A DNA stretch of 8,701 nucleotides from Patescibacteria group bacterium UBA6489 (lineage in GTDB: Bacteria; Patescibacteriota; Gracilibacteria; BD1-5; UBA6164): the NCBI GenBank assembly GCA_002435385.1, contig DJMN01000010.1:1-8701 (forward strand), read 5' to 3'. The position numbers and the translations under genes were made by a program. Below, piece by piece: positions 1 through 7,133 of this stretch. The notes under the pieces are model-generated. The model did not search any database, was not told where the DNA came from, and worked only from the letters and a program-made list of their open reading frames with translations. How positions within the stretch are numbered: position 1 is the stretch's first letter; each line of letters begins with the position of its first letter.

Positions 1-20
1 ACACTTTAATGCACACTCCC

Positions 21-50
21 TTTAGCTTAGCTAAATTATTTTTTTATTTT
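21..50 (+). terminator. Weak terminator-like hairpin at left edge
   Basis: A 6-bp inverted repeat (TTTAGC, 3-nt loop, GCTAAA at 21-35) is followed on the plus strand by a T-rich run to position 50. It could end a plus-strand gene lying left of the window and converging on the coiled-coil gene. It overlaps the 3' end of that gene. The stem is short and AT-rich, so chance is a real possibility. Confidence 0.3.
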
Positions 51-913
51 AATTCTTTTATTGCATTTTCTACAATTTCATATGCTATATCATATATTTC
101 AATTTTCTTTTTGACTATACTTGCTTTGTTTTGCATATTTACTAATTTTTCTTTTTTAGATTCGATTTTGTCTAACATTGAATCAAATACTCTTTTTTTC
201 CCCTCTAGGCTAAGTTCGTTGAACTTTTCATTTTCTAAAATAGTTTTTATTTTAGAATTCAATCTTTCTTCTGCAATTTCTCTGATTCTTTCACTTAGTT
301 TTTTGTTGTGTTCTTCTATTTTTTCTTCTATTGAAGAAACTTTATCTTCTAATTTTTTTTCTTCTTCATGAATTTCGTCCTTTACTATTTTACTTTTTTC
401 GAACATTTCTACACTAGATCTAACATAGTTGAAGTATTCTCTTAATTCTGATCTTTCAATATAGGGAACTAGTGATTTATATAATTCTTTTTTTTCTGAT
501 AATAGTTCTCTTTTTAATCTTCTTTTTGTCTCTTCTTTTTTGCTATTGTTTATATCTTTTTCTAGTTGTTTTTGTTTACTTTCAAAAGAAGCTATTATTT
601 CTTGAAATTCTTGTTTTCATTCAATTGATAAATTTTTTTGTATGAATTTAGCTAGATTTCAATTTTTCTTGATAAATTCATCCCATTGTTTTTCTAAGAC
701 ATCTGTTTGGTTTTTTAATTCATCTATTCATTGTTTTATTTCTCTTATTGTTTTTGTTTCAGATCAAGAGGATGTTGTTGTTTCAGATGCATTATTTAAT
801 TCTCCTGAGAGAGATTTTTCAGATTCTATTTCTTCTCATGAAAAAGCATAGCTTCAATTAATAGAAGCAGAAAATACTAGAATAATTGTAATTATGTATA
901 ATATTTTTTTCAC
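44..913 (-). CDS. Secreted coiled-coil protein of unknown function
   Basis: This encodes 289 aa with UGA read as Gly. I do not recognise the family. A GTG start at 913 gives a clean signal peptide: VKK, a hydrophobic core (ILYIITIILVFSASI) and a GSYA|FSG cleavage site near residue 23. No in-frame ATG occurs before residue 170, and an in-frame TAA lies just upstream at 926-928, so GTG is the best start. Residues 24-55 are Ser/Thr/Glu-rich and look like a flexible linker. From about residue 55 to the end the protein is Lys/Glu-rich and heptad-like, predicted to be long helices or coiled coil. There is no second membrane segment, so the mature protein is probably exported. Seven TGA codons fall in the first 100 or so residues, which is why a standard-code reading shows only the C-terminal 120 aa. 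A promoter at 980-1007 and a 5' leader hairpin suggest it is transcribed separately from the kinase upstream. A role in the envelope or host contact is inference only. Confidence 0.85.
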
Positions 914-947
914 TTGGGATTTAATTTACTTTTTCTAAAATGATTTT

Positions 948-969
948 TTAGTTTAATAGTATAAACTAA
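948..969 (-). other. 5' leader hairpin of the coiled-coil gene
   Basis: A perfect 8-bp inverted repeat (TTAGTTTA, 6-nt loop, TAAACTAA) lies within a few nucleotides of the predicted minus-strand transcription start. On that strand it is followed by A residues, not T, so it is not a terminator. It may stabilise the mRNA 5' end or be a protein-binding dyad. Confidence 0.4.
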
Positions 970-979
970 TATTGTGGCA

Positions 980-1007
980 ATTATACATATTTTTATTTTC
1001 TAATCAA
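980..1007 (-). promoter_or_regulatory. Sigma70-type promoter for the coiled-coil gene
   Basis: Read on the minus strand, TTGATT (1007-1002) and a consensus TATAAT (985-980) are separated by 16 bp. The predicted start near 973 leaves a leader of about 60 nt before the GTG at 913. It lies in the 137-bp gap after the histidine kinase. Confidence 0.6.
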
Positions 1008-1050
1008 CCTTTATTTGTAAAATTTATTTTTTTGTTTAGTTCATGTATAT

Positions 1051-2355
1051 TTACATGTGAATTTTAAAGCTAAATCATTTGTTTTTTTCGGATTTTATTA
1101 AGATATCCCAACCATGAGAAATTATTATCTTTTTTACTATACTTAGTCATACTCACATACCTCTTTCTTTTATGTTTCATGTTTTTCATTTATCTCATTG
1201 ATAAAATTTGTCTGTTAAAAATGGAATATCTTTACTATCAACTCATTTTCAGTTATCTGTGAAATCTATATAATTTTTTGTTATGTTAATTTTTAAAATA
1301 GCATTATCTCAAGCATACTTTAAGAAATTTCAAGTTATATTATATGCTACTTGTTTAAATAAATCTTTGTCTATGTTTAGTGTTAATTTTTGTAATCATG
1401 TTACTTTTATTCTTTGATTATTTTCTTTTAGTCTTTTTTTATGTGTTTCGGCTAATTGTTTTAATAGTTTTACAACATCAACATTTTTCCTATTTAATTC
1501 AAGTTTTTTTCTTTCAAATTTTTCATAGTCCATTATTTTATTTACTAATTCAATTAATCTAGTCATTTCATCTGTTATTGATTTTAGATTTTGTTGATTT
1601 AACTTTATTACTCAATCTGATATTCATTCTAGATAACATTGTATAGATGTTATTGGTGTTTTTAATTCGTGGCTTATATCTGCAAGCAGTCTGTTTCTTA
1701 TTGATTCTTGAACTTCTAGTTTAGAGTTTAATCAGTTTATTGCATTTATTAACAATCAGATTTCATCTTTTTTATTATATTTTATTTTTTTGAAAGAATC
1801 TCAGGGTCTAAGTTTTTTAATTTTTTCTGTTACTTGTTTTATTGGACGAATAGTTTTTCTTGTAAAAATTAATATACCTAAGATTATTAGAAATATTATT
1901 AATAGGTTTGTTAGGATTATTGAACTGTAAAGTCTCTTTACGAATTTGTATTCTGGAGATGTTTTGTCTTTTAGGGTGTATAATACTTTATCAAATGAAT
2001 CAGTTGGAACAATTTCTTCTATGTACTTAGGTGCTACTCAACTTTTTATCAAATAATTTATAACTATGTTTATATTTTTTTCTTGATTTAGAGGTATTTC
2101 TCACTCACTATCCTCTAATAATTCAAAAAATTCTATTTCGGTATTACTGAAGATGCTGTCTATATCATCTACTGTTTGTTTTTCTATAACTTTGTTTATG
2201 TAATCTATTGTTATTTTACTTTTTGATTCCATTAATTCTGCTAAATATATCTTTCTGTAAAAATCATAGAATCCAAAAAAGACAATAACATTTGTTATTG
2301 CTATAAAAATTATGCTAGTTAATAATACTAATGTGAATTTTCTAGATAATGACAT
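1051..2355 (-). CDS. Transmembrane sensor histidine kinase
   Basis: This encodes 434 aa and is a complete class I histidine kinase in the UGA=Gly code. TM1 spans about residues 7-29, an extracytoplasmic sensor region about 30-145, and TM2 about 146-165. A HAMP domain follows at about 166-212 (starts TIRPIKQ, ends DEIGLLINA). The dimerisation domain carries the H-box DISHELKTPI with phospho-acceptor His229. The ATP-binding domain has the N-box (YNITGNFLKYA, Asn339/Asn343), G1 box DNGKGV at 367, a phenylalanine-containing IPFLTDKFY segment and G2 box GMGVGL at 399. It should autophosphorylate on His229 and pass the phosphate to a response regulator, but none is encoded here. The sensor region (about 115 aa) matches no domain I know. 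The gene follows the solute-binding protein, separated by a terminator-like hairpin and a GC-rich palindrome. Standard-code reading shows only the first 84 residues. The ligand is unknown. Confidence 0.93.
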
Positions 2356-2364
2356 TGGTTTTTT

Positions 2365-2370
2365 ATTATA
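2365..2370 (-). promoter_or_regulatory. Possible -10 box for the histidine kinase
   Basis: A consensus TATAAT on the minus strand lies 9 bp upstream of the kinase ATG. No recognisable -35 is present. If used, transcription would start near 2358 and the mRNA would be nearly leaderless. In so AT-rich a background this may be chance. Confidence 0.25.
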
Positions 2371-2375
2371 TTTAA

Positions 2376-2410
2376 CCTCACCCCTAACTCCTCTACTGCA
2401 GGAGAGGGGG
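2376..2410. repeat. GC-rich palindromic element between SBP and kinase genes
   Basis: A C-rich arm (CCTCACCCCTAACTCCTCT) meets a G-rich arm (GGAGAGGGGG) around a CTGCAG centre. Pairing outward from the centre gives about ten base pairs, with one A/G mismatch and one T/G wobble. The element is far richer in GC than its surroundings. It resembles REP-like intergenic palindromes of the CCTCACCCC...GGAGAGGGG type that I recall from various bacteria; that resemblance is from memory. Neither strand has a T-run directly after the stem, so it is not a canonical terminator. Confidence 0.55.
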
Positions 2411-2450
2411 AAATAAAAAGGTTTAAAACTATTTAAATTTAAACAGTTTT
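2411..2450 (-). terminator. Terminator-like hairpin after the solute-binding protein gene
   Basis: A nearly perfect 26-nt palindrome (2425-2450, one G/T wobble) begins directly after tandem TAA stops. On the minus strand it is followed by CTTTTTATTT (2420-2411). The T-run starts a few bases after the stem, so termination may be partial. It would separate the binding-protein transcript from the kinase. Confidence 0.5.
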
Positions 2451-2451
2451 A

Positions 2452-3786
2452 TTAATTACATCAGGTAGATATATTTATTAAATTTAATGCTTTGTTTGTT
2501 TTACAAAGTAGTTTTCTTCTGAAGTCTTCAAATAGGTCTTCTGTGTTTTCTTTGGTATCAAGTAATTTTTCCACTTCACTGTCATATATTGTTTTTATTC
2601 ATTTATCAAATGATGCTAGTTCTGTTTCTCTATCATAAAAGTCTTTGTATACAATATTATAACTATCATCTATTTTTTGTTCCATTACTTCATTTTCTAA
2701 AACTGTCATAGCTGGAATATAGTATGGAAATGTATTTAGGTAAGAAGCAGCTCATGTTCTTGTTGACATAAATTGCATCATGTCTAATCCTAGTTCTATA
2801 TTTGTTGTATCTCTACTAACTGCAAAATAATTATAGTTTATAAATGTTTTATTGGAACTACCTCATGCATATTTTGGAAAAGGAGTAGCTAGTAAATATT
2901 TATCACTATATCATTTTTTATCTATTTCTTCGAGAGTTCTTGGGTATCAAATTATTGCTGCTATTTCTCATGCTGAGAATAGGTCTATATTGTTTTCTTT
3001 TGAAGATGCAGGGAGTGTGGAGTTATATGAATTATTTGATTCTTCTTCTCAATAAAATTTGTATGTAGATAATGCTTGGACTATATTATTTGAGCTTAAG
3101 CTGTTTATTCATTTTACTCAGTCAAGAACAAATAACTGAGTTAATATATCGTTTGATAGATTAACTGTACTTCAGTTTCATATTCAGATTGGAGTGACTC
3201 AGTTTTGCTTTTCTTTTAAATCATATATTGCATTATTTAGTCAACTCCAAGTTGTTAAATCTTTAGAATTAAAGAATTTTCTGTTGTAAAAAAGTCATAA
3301 TGCTTCATAACCAATTGGTATTCATATTAGGTATTCCATCTTTCAATCTGTTGATCTTTCTATTAAATCATCTGAGAATACTCATCTATAATTTTTTCTA
3401 AAGTCATTAGGACTTACTATGCTTGGATCTATTCATAGTATTTGTTCTTGTAGTATAGATTTTTCATTATTATTTAATATAAATATATCTGGTCATAATC
3501 ACTTATTAAGAGCTGAAGCTAATGTATAGAAGTAATCTTCATAATCTGAAAAAGATTCTACTGTTATTGTCATAGTAGAATATTGAGGGTAGCTTGTTTT
3601 AAAATCATTAATAAAGTTTTGAAATTTATTTTTATCATCTCAAAATGTCCATATTGTAAATGTTCAACTTGGTTTTTTCTTTGTTGCTACGGTTTTTGTT
3701 CACGGAGTTATTCAAGAAACTACATAGGCTATTATAGCTAATAATATTAATCACATTACTAGAAATATTAATTTTCCTTTGTTCAT
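2452..3786 (-). CDS. Membrane-anchored ABC-type extracellular solute-binding protein
   Basis: This encodes 444 aa in the UGA=Gly code. Its pattern fits the family 1 (sugar-type) solute-binding proteins, which capture a ligand outside the membrane for an ABC importer. An N-terminal hydrophobic segment (about residues 4-24) is followed by a Thr/Lys/Pro linker. It has no lipobox cysteine, so it is probably anchored by an uncleaved helix. Family-like stretches are FTIWTFGDD near 44, GPDIF at 98-102, IGIPIGYEA near 154, GLFYNRKFF near 164 and SAGEIAAIIGYP at about 271-282. The ATG at 3786 is three sense codons after an in-frame TAA and lacks a Shine-Dalgarno sequence. Tandem TAA codons end the gene, just after an unusual C-terminal GCN. 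It starts 19 bp after the HIT gene, so the two are probably co-transcribed. No permease or ATPase gene is in the window; the substrate is unknown. A sensory role with the kinase downstream is possible but inferred. Confidence 0.88.
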
Positions 3787-3805
3787 ATTTTTTTGTTTTA
3801 ATTAG

Positions 3806-4123
3806 TTATTTTATATCAGATAACAGGTGCATGTGTATGTGCATAACTTCTTGTCATCATTTTTTTCAAACATGAAATTCTAGTTTGTAGCCTTCTGCTA
3901 CTGCTAAATCTTTTGCGACTTTTTGAGCGACAAAAAACATTTCAGATATTAGTTTTGAATCTTCTTGTTTCAGGTCATTTACAGTCGGAATTTCTTTTTT
4001 AGGTATAATTAATAAATGAGTTTTAGCTTTTGGATTGATGTCACGAATTACTATGGTGTCATTTTGTTCATATATTATATCTGCTGGGATTTCTCTGTTT
4101 ATTATTTTTGTGAATATAGACAT
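3806..4123 (-). CDS. HIT-family nucleotide-binding hydrolase
   Basis: This encodes 105 aa, a normal length for the HIT (histidine triad) family, whose members hydrolyse nucleoside phosphoramidates or dinucleotide polyphosphates in the cytoplasm. The N-terminus reads IFTKIINREIPADIIYE, typical of Hint-type proteins, followed by the core strand HLLIIPKKEI. The C-terminus has GGQEV and then the catalytic triad HIHMHLL with His95, His97 and His99. His97 is the expected nucleophile by family analogy. The glycines just before the triad are TGA codons, so a standard-code reading loses the active site and gives an 85-aa fragment. The start at 4123 matches the family N-terminus; no strong ribosome binding site is visible. 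It sits between the small membrane protein (27 bp upstream) and the solute-binding protein (19 bp downstream). Confidence 0.95.
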
Positions 4124-4150
4124 ATTGTTTTAATTTAATTAATAATATTA

Positions 4151-4399
4151 TTAATAATAATTTTCATTTACTTCTATAGTGTTATTTATTTTTGTTTGGC
4201 TAGAAGGTATTCACATAGAAAAAATTAATATATATCATAGTATTGATAAGAACATGAGTGTTATAGCAAGTACAATAGTGACTTTTTTTATATTATTACT
4301 GAATTTTTTAAATTTATATAAATGTATTTTGGCTATTATAAAAAATATCCAAAGAGCTAAGAGAAAGAGTGAATAAATTCATAGATATATCAATAACAT
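4151..4399 (-). CDS. Small two-helix membrane protein, unknown function
   Basis: This encodes 82 aa if UGA is Gly; under the standard code it is broken three times. The frame is open from TAA at 4424-4426 to TAA at 4151-4153, with an ATG at 4399. Two hydrophobic helices (about residues 1-23 and 38-62) are joined by a basic loop (KFKKFSNNIKK), followed by a polar tail. All three glycines are TGA codons, each in or beside a helix, as expected of real coding sequence in this organism. It is co-oriented with the HIT gene and ends 27 bp before it. A competing plus-strand frame (4179-4376, 65 aa) overlaps it antisense; I prefer the minus frame for its context and membrane topology. I recognise no family. 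Confidence 0.55.
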
Positions 4400-4451
4400 A
4401 GTTATTATGTGACTAGATAAAATTTATTACATATTAATTATTATTTTTTTT

Positions 4452-4480
4452 TTGCAAATTTTTAGAAAAATTGATATAAT
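4452..4480 (+). promoter_or_regulatory. Sigma70-type promoter for the 121-aa coiled-coil gene
   Basis: TTGCAA (4452-4457) and a consensus TATAAT (4475-4480) are spaced by exactly 17 bp. The spacer holds a 7-bp inverted repeat (AATTTTT-AG-AAAAATT). The predicted start near 4487 leaves a 60-nt leader before the ATG at 4547. TTGCAA is self-complementary, so it could also serve a minus-strand promoter for the divergent genes, though no good minus -10 is visible. Confidence 0.65.
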
Positions 4481-4546
4481 GAATTATGTATAAATAAGAT
4501 ATTTATTTATATTTTTAAAGAAGTATAATAACTAATTTTTAAGAAA

Positions 4547-4912
4547 ATGGCTGAATTAAAACACAATAATAGGACGTATATTATATCAGATGAGATTTTA
4601 GAGAAGTATAAAGATTTAGTACAACTGATACTAAAGACTGAAAGTATGGATAATGATGAAAGACAATATTGGTTTGATATAATGCCTTCAATGACAGAAA
4701 AGCAAGTTGCTAGGTTATTTGAAATACTTGATACAGAAAGAAAAAAACTTGAGGCTTTAGAGCAAAAATATCAAAAAGAAATTAAATCTTTAAATGAAAA
4801 ACATTTAATAGAATGGCAGGAAGTTCAAATGAAAGAGAATAAAGAAAAAATAAAACAGGAAGAAGCTCAAGATCAAGATGAAAATCCTGAAGAGATTTTA
4901 AATATGCTATAA
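4547..4912 (+). CDS. Small acidic coiled-coil protein, unknown function
   Basis: This encodes 121 aa and is intact under any code because it contains no glycine and no TGA. It begins MAELKHNNRTYIIS. A compact segment around residues 34-62 (DERQYWFDIMPSMTEKQ, then RLFEILDTERKKL) looks like a short conserved helical module. From about 55 to 105 it is a Lys/Glu-rich heptad-like helix, and the tail is acidic (QDQDENPEEILNML). There is no signal peptide or membrane segment, so it is probably cytoplasmic. A weak purine-rich stretch (AAGAAA) precedes the ATG. It has its own promoter upstream and a terminator 30 bp downstream, so it is monocistronic. I do not recognise a named family; similar short helical proteins may occur in related Patescibacteria, but I cannot confirm that. 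Confidence 0.85.
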   Translation: MAELKHNNRTYIISDEILEKYKDLVQLILKTESMDNDERQYWFDIMPSMTEKQVARLFEILDTERKKLEALEQKYQKEIKSLNEKHLIEWQEVQMKENKEKIKQEEAQDQDENPEEILNML

Positions 4913-4941
4913 ACTAAAGTTAATATGTTATATTAATTTTT

Positions 4942-4976
4942 AAAGACTATCTTTTTTAAGGTCAGTCTTTTTTATT
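4942..4976 (+). terminator. Rho-independent terminator after the 121-aa gene
   Basis: AAAGACT (4942-4948) pairs perfectly with AGTCTTT (4964-4970). The loop may extend the stem further through CTTT/AAGG. The 3' arm runs into a T-tract (TTTTTTATTTG). It lies 30 bp after the TAA of the coiled-coil gene. Confidence 0.7.
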
Positions 4977-5057
4977 TGTTTCTAATTATGAATAATTTTA
5001 TTTACAACAAAAAACAAAAAAATCAACCCCCAAACCTCACTTTAACAACATTTTCTT

Positions 5058-5085
5058 TTGCAAAAACACATCTTTTTTATAAAAT
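5058..5085 (+). promoter_or_regulatory. Predicted promoter of ftsH
   Basis: TTGCAA (5058-5063) and TAAAAT (5080-5085) are separated by 16 bp. The -35 hexamer is identical to that of the upstream coiled-coil gene. The predicted start near 5092 leaves a leader of about 47 nt. The rest of the gap (4977-5057) is AT-rich with one C-rich patch near 5027-5040 and shows nothing else I can name. Confidence 0.5.
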
Positions 5086-5088
5086 TCA

Positions 5089-5109
5089 TTAGACTTTAAA
5101 TAAGTCTAA
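5089..5109. promoter_or_regulatory. Dyad at the predicted ftsH transcription start
   Basis: A perfect 8-bp inverted repeat (TTAGACTT, 5-nt loop, AAGTCTAA) begins 4 bp after the predicted -10 box and spans the expected start site. This is a typical operator position. It could equally be an mRNA 5' hairpin if transcription begins a little upstream. No T-run follows the stem. Confidence 0.4.
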
Positions 5110-5138
5110 AAACAATTTTTAACTTAATATATAAAACT

Positions 5139-7067
5139 ATGACAAACAAAGATAAGGAAAATCAACAAGAAAAACCTAAAAAAATAAAACAATTCAAAAA
5201 AGAATTTAGAATGAAAATCAAAAAGAAAAATACAAAACCTCTAATAGCACTATTCTTATTATCAGTTTTTTTAGCCCTAGTATTCCCATACCTAACAAAT
5301 TCTATAAAATACATAGATTCAGAAGTAGCATTAACAGCTATGGAAAAAAAGTTTTGAGAATGAATATATAAAGAAGTTTTCATAGACTGAAATAAAGCAA
5401 TAGCAACCCTTACATGAGAAACAGAAAAAGAATGAGGAGTAGAAAAAATCAAAAGAGACATAGCAATACTACCAGATGAATACACTCCAACAGAATTATC
5501 TTATAGAAATCCTACTATAATAACTGATATAAAGGTAAAAGATAAAACCTCAGAAGAATTCTGGAATGATATGTTTCCCACAATTCTAGCATTTATACTA
5601 TTCTTTATAATAGCAATATTTTTAATAAGCCGTATGTGAGGAATGGCAAACAATGCTATGACCTTTTGAAAATCTAGAGCTAAACTCTATGATAAAAATG
5701 ATGAAAAAGTTCTATTTAAAGATGTAGCATGAGCAGATGAAGAAAAAGAAGAACTACATGAAATCGTAGACTTCTTGAAAAATCCTAAAAAATACAAAAA
5801 AATCTGAGCTAAAATCCCAAGAGGAACCCTTCTAGTTTGACCTCCTTGAACTGGTAAAACACTACTTGCTAGAGCCGTAGCATGAGAAAGCTGAGTACCA
5901 TTTTTAAGCATATCAGGTTCAGAATTCGTTGAAATGTTTGTTTGAGTTTGAGCATCAAGAGTTAGAGACCTGTTTGCTAATGCAAAAAAAATAGCACCTG
6001 CAATAATATTTATGGATGAAATAGATGCAATTTGAAAAAAAAGAGGACCATGACTTGGATGAGGACATGATGAAAGAGAACAAACATTAAATCAAATCCT
6101 TACAGAAATGGATGGTTTTGATAACGATACAAATGTAATAGTTATGTGAGCTACAAACAGATCAGATGTACTTGATAGTGCATTACTTAGACCTGGAAGG
6201 TTTGATAGAAAGATCACGGTTAACTTACCAAACTTAAAAGATAGGGAAGAGATACTAAAAATACACGCTAGAGACAAAGATGTTGAAGATAACATTGATT
6301 TCAAAGCCTTAGCATCATCTACTGTATGATTTTCAGGTGCTGATTTGTGAAATCTAATGAATGAAGCAGCTATAATAACAGCTAGACACAACGAACAAAC
6401 AGTTTCAGAAAAAAGAATCCAAGAAGCATTTGAGAGAATAGTAATGTGACTTAGAAAAAAATCTCTTGTTATGGATAAACATGAAAAAGAAGTAACAGCA
6501 TACCATGAAGTATGACATGCTCTTGTTTGAAAACTATTACCACACACAGACCCAGTTCATAAAGTAAGTATTATATCTCGTGGTTGAGCACTATGAGTTA
6601 CATGGTTCCTACCAGAAAGAGATCAACTCCTAACATCTAAAGCCAAATTTTTAGATGAATTAGCTACACTTTATGGGTGAAGAGTCGCTGAGGAAGTTTT
6701 TTTCGGAAAAGAAAATATTACAACTTGAGCTAGTAACGATATAGAAAGAGCAACAACTATTGCAAGAAATATGGTTACAAAATATGGTATGTATGAAGAC
6801 ATCTGAGCTGAAAATTTTATATGAGATGATGTATCTTGAAACCACTTAGGAGTTTCTTGAGAAAACAAAGACATTTCAAACAAAACTAAAGAAAAAATAG
6901 ATGAAAAAGTAAAAGAAGTTTTAAACTGAGCCTATAAAACAGCTATAAAACTAGTACAAGACCATAAAGAACTACATGAAAAAATAGCAAAAGACCTAAT
7001 TGAAAAAGAAGAAATCAGCAGAGAAGATTTTGAAGAATATTTTTCAAAAAAATCAGAAAAAGAATAA
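5139..7067 (+). CDS. ftsH: ATP-dependent zinc metalloprotease FtsH
   Basis: This encodes 642 aa, a usual FtsH length, but only when more than 30 in-frame TGA codons are read as Gly. FtsH is a membrane-bound hexameric AAA+ protease that extracts and degrades damaged membrane proteins and short-lived regulators. A basic cytoplasmic N-terminus (about 34 residues) precedes TM1 (about 35-53), an extracytoplasmic domain (54-144) and TM2 (about 147-167). The AAA module has VAGADEEKEEL, Walker A GPPGTGKT at 234-241 (Gly234 and Gly237 are TGA), pore motif FVEMFVGVGAS, Walker B IIFMDEID with Asp293/Glu294, and the second region of homology with Arg354/Arg357. The protease domain has the zinc motif HEVGH (456-460) and a third ligand, Asp534. 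No key residue is missing. The ATG at 5139 is the first in frame after the promoter and lacks a clear Shine-Dalgarno sequence. A strong terminator follows. Confidence 0.98.
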
Positions 7068-7085
7068 AATATCTATCATTTTGAA

Positions 7086-7121
7086 AAAAAATAATTACAA
7101 TGAAAATTGTAATTATTTTTT
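7086..7121. terminator. Long A/T-flanked terminator between ftsH and the Mur ligase gene
   Basis: A perfect 12-bp stem (7090-7101 with 7106-7117) closes on a GAAA loop. The A-run before it and T-run after it extend pairing to about 16 bp. T-runs follow the stem on both strands, so it could work in either direction. It lies 19 bp after the ftsH stop and only 12 bp before the next ATG. Confidence 0.8.
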
Positions 7122-7133
7122 AATATACAAACT

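Noticed and set aside
9..371. 120-aa plus-strand open frame, Phe/Ser/Leu-rich
   Set aside because: It is antisense to the Lys/Glu-rich coiled-coil gene; the composition is what the complement of AAA/GAA codons gives.
2376..2410. GC-rich palindrome as a rho-independent terminator
   Set aside because: No T-run follows the stem directly on either strand.
2852..3055. 67-aa plus-strand frame
   Set aside because: It is antisense to the solute-binding protein with no homology-like features.
4138..4155. Perfect 18-nt palindrome ATTAATAATATTATTAAT
   Set aside because: It is composed only of A and T in an AT-rich gap and overlaps a stop codon; chance is likely and no function is suggested.
4179..4376. 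65-aa plus-strand frame with one hydrophobic stretch
   Set aside because: It overlaps the minus-strand two-helix protein, which fits operon context and code use better. It is not excluded outright.
5162..6883. Minus-strand frames within ftsH (5162-5485, 5687-5911, 6092-6547, 6660-6883)
   Set aside because: All are antisense to the conserved FtsH sequence and Ser/Phe-rich, as expected for shadows.
5139..7067. ftsH as a pseudogene with many premature stops
   Set aside because: All TGA codons fall at Gly-compatible positions, catalytic residues are intact and no frameshift is needed.
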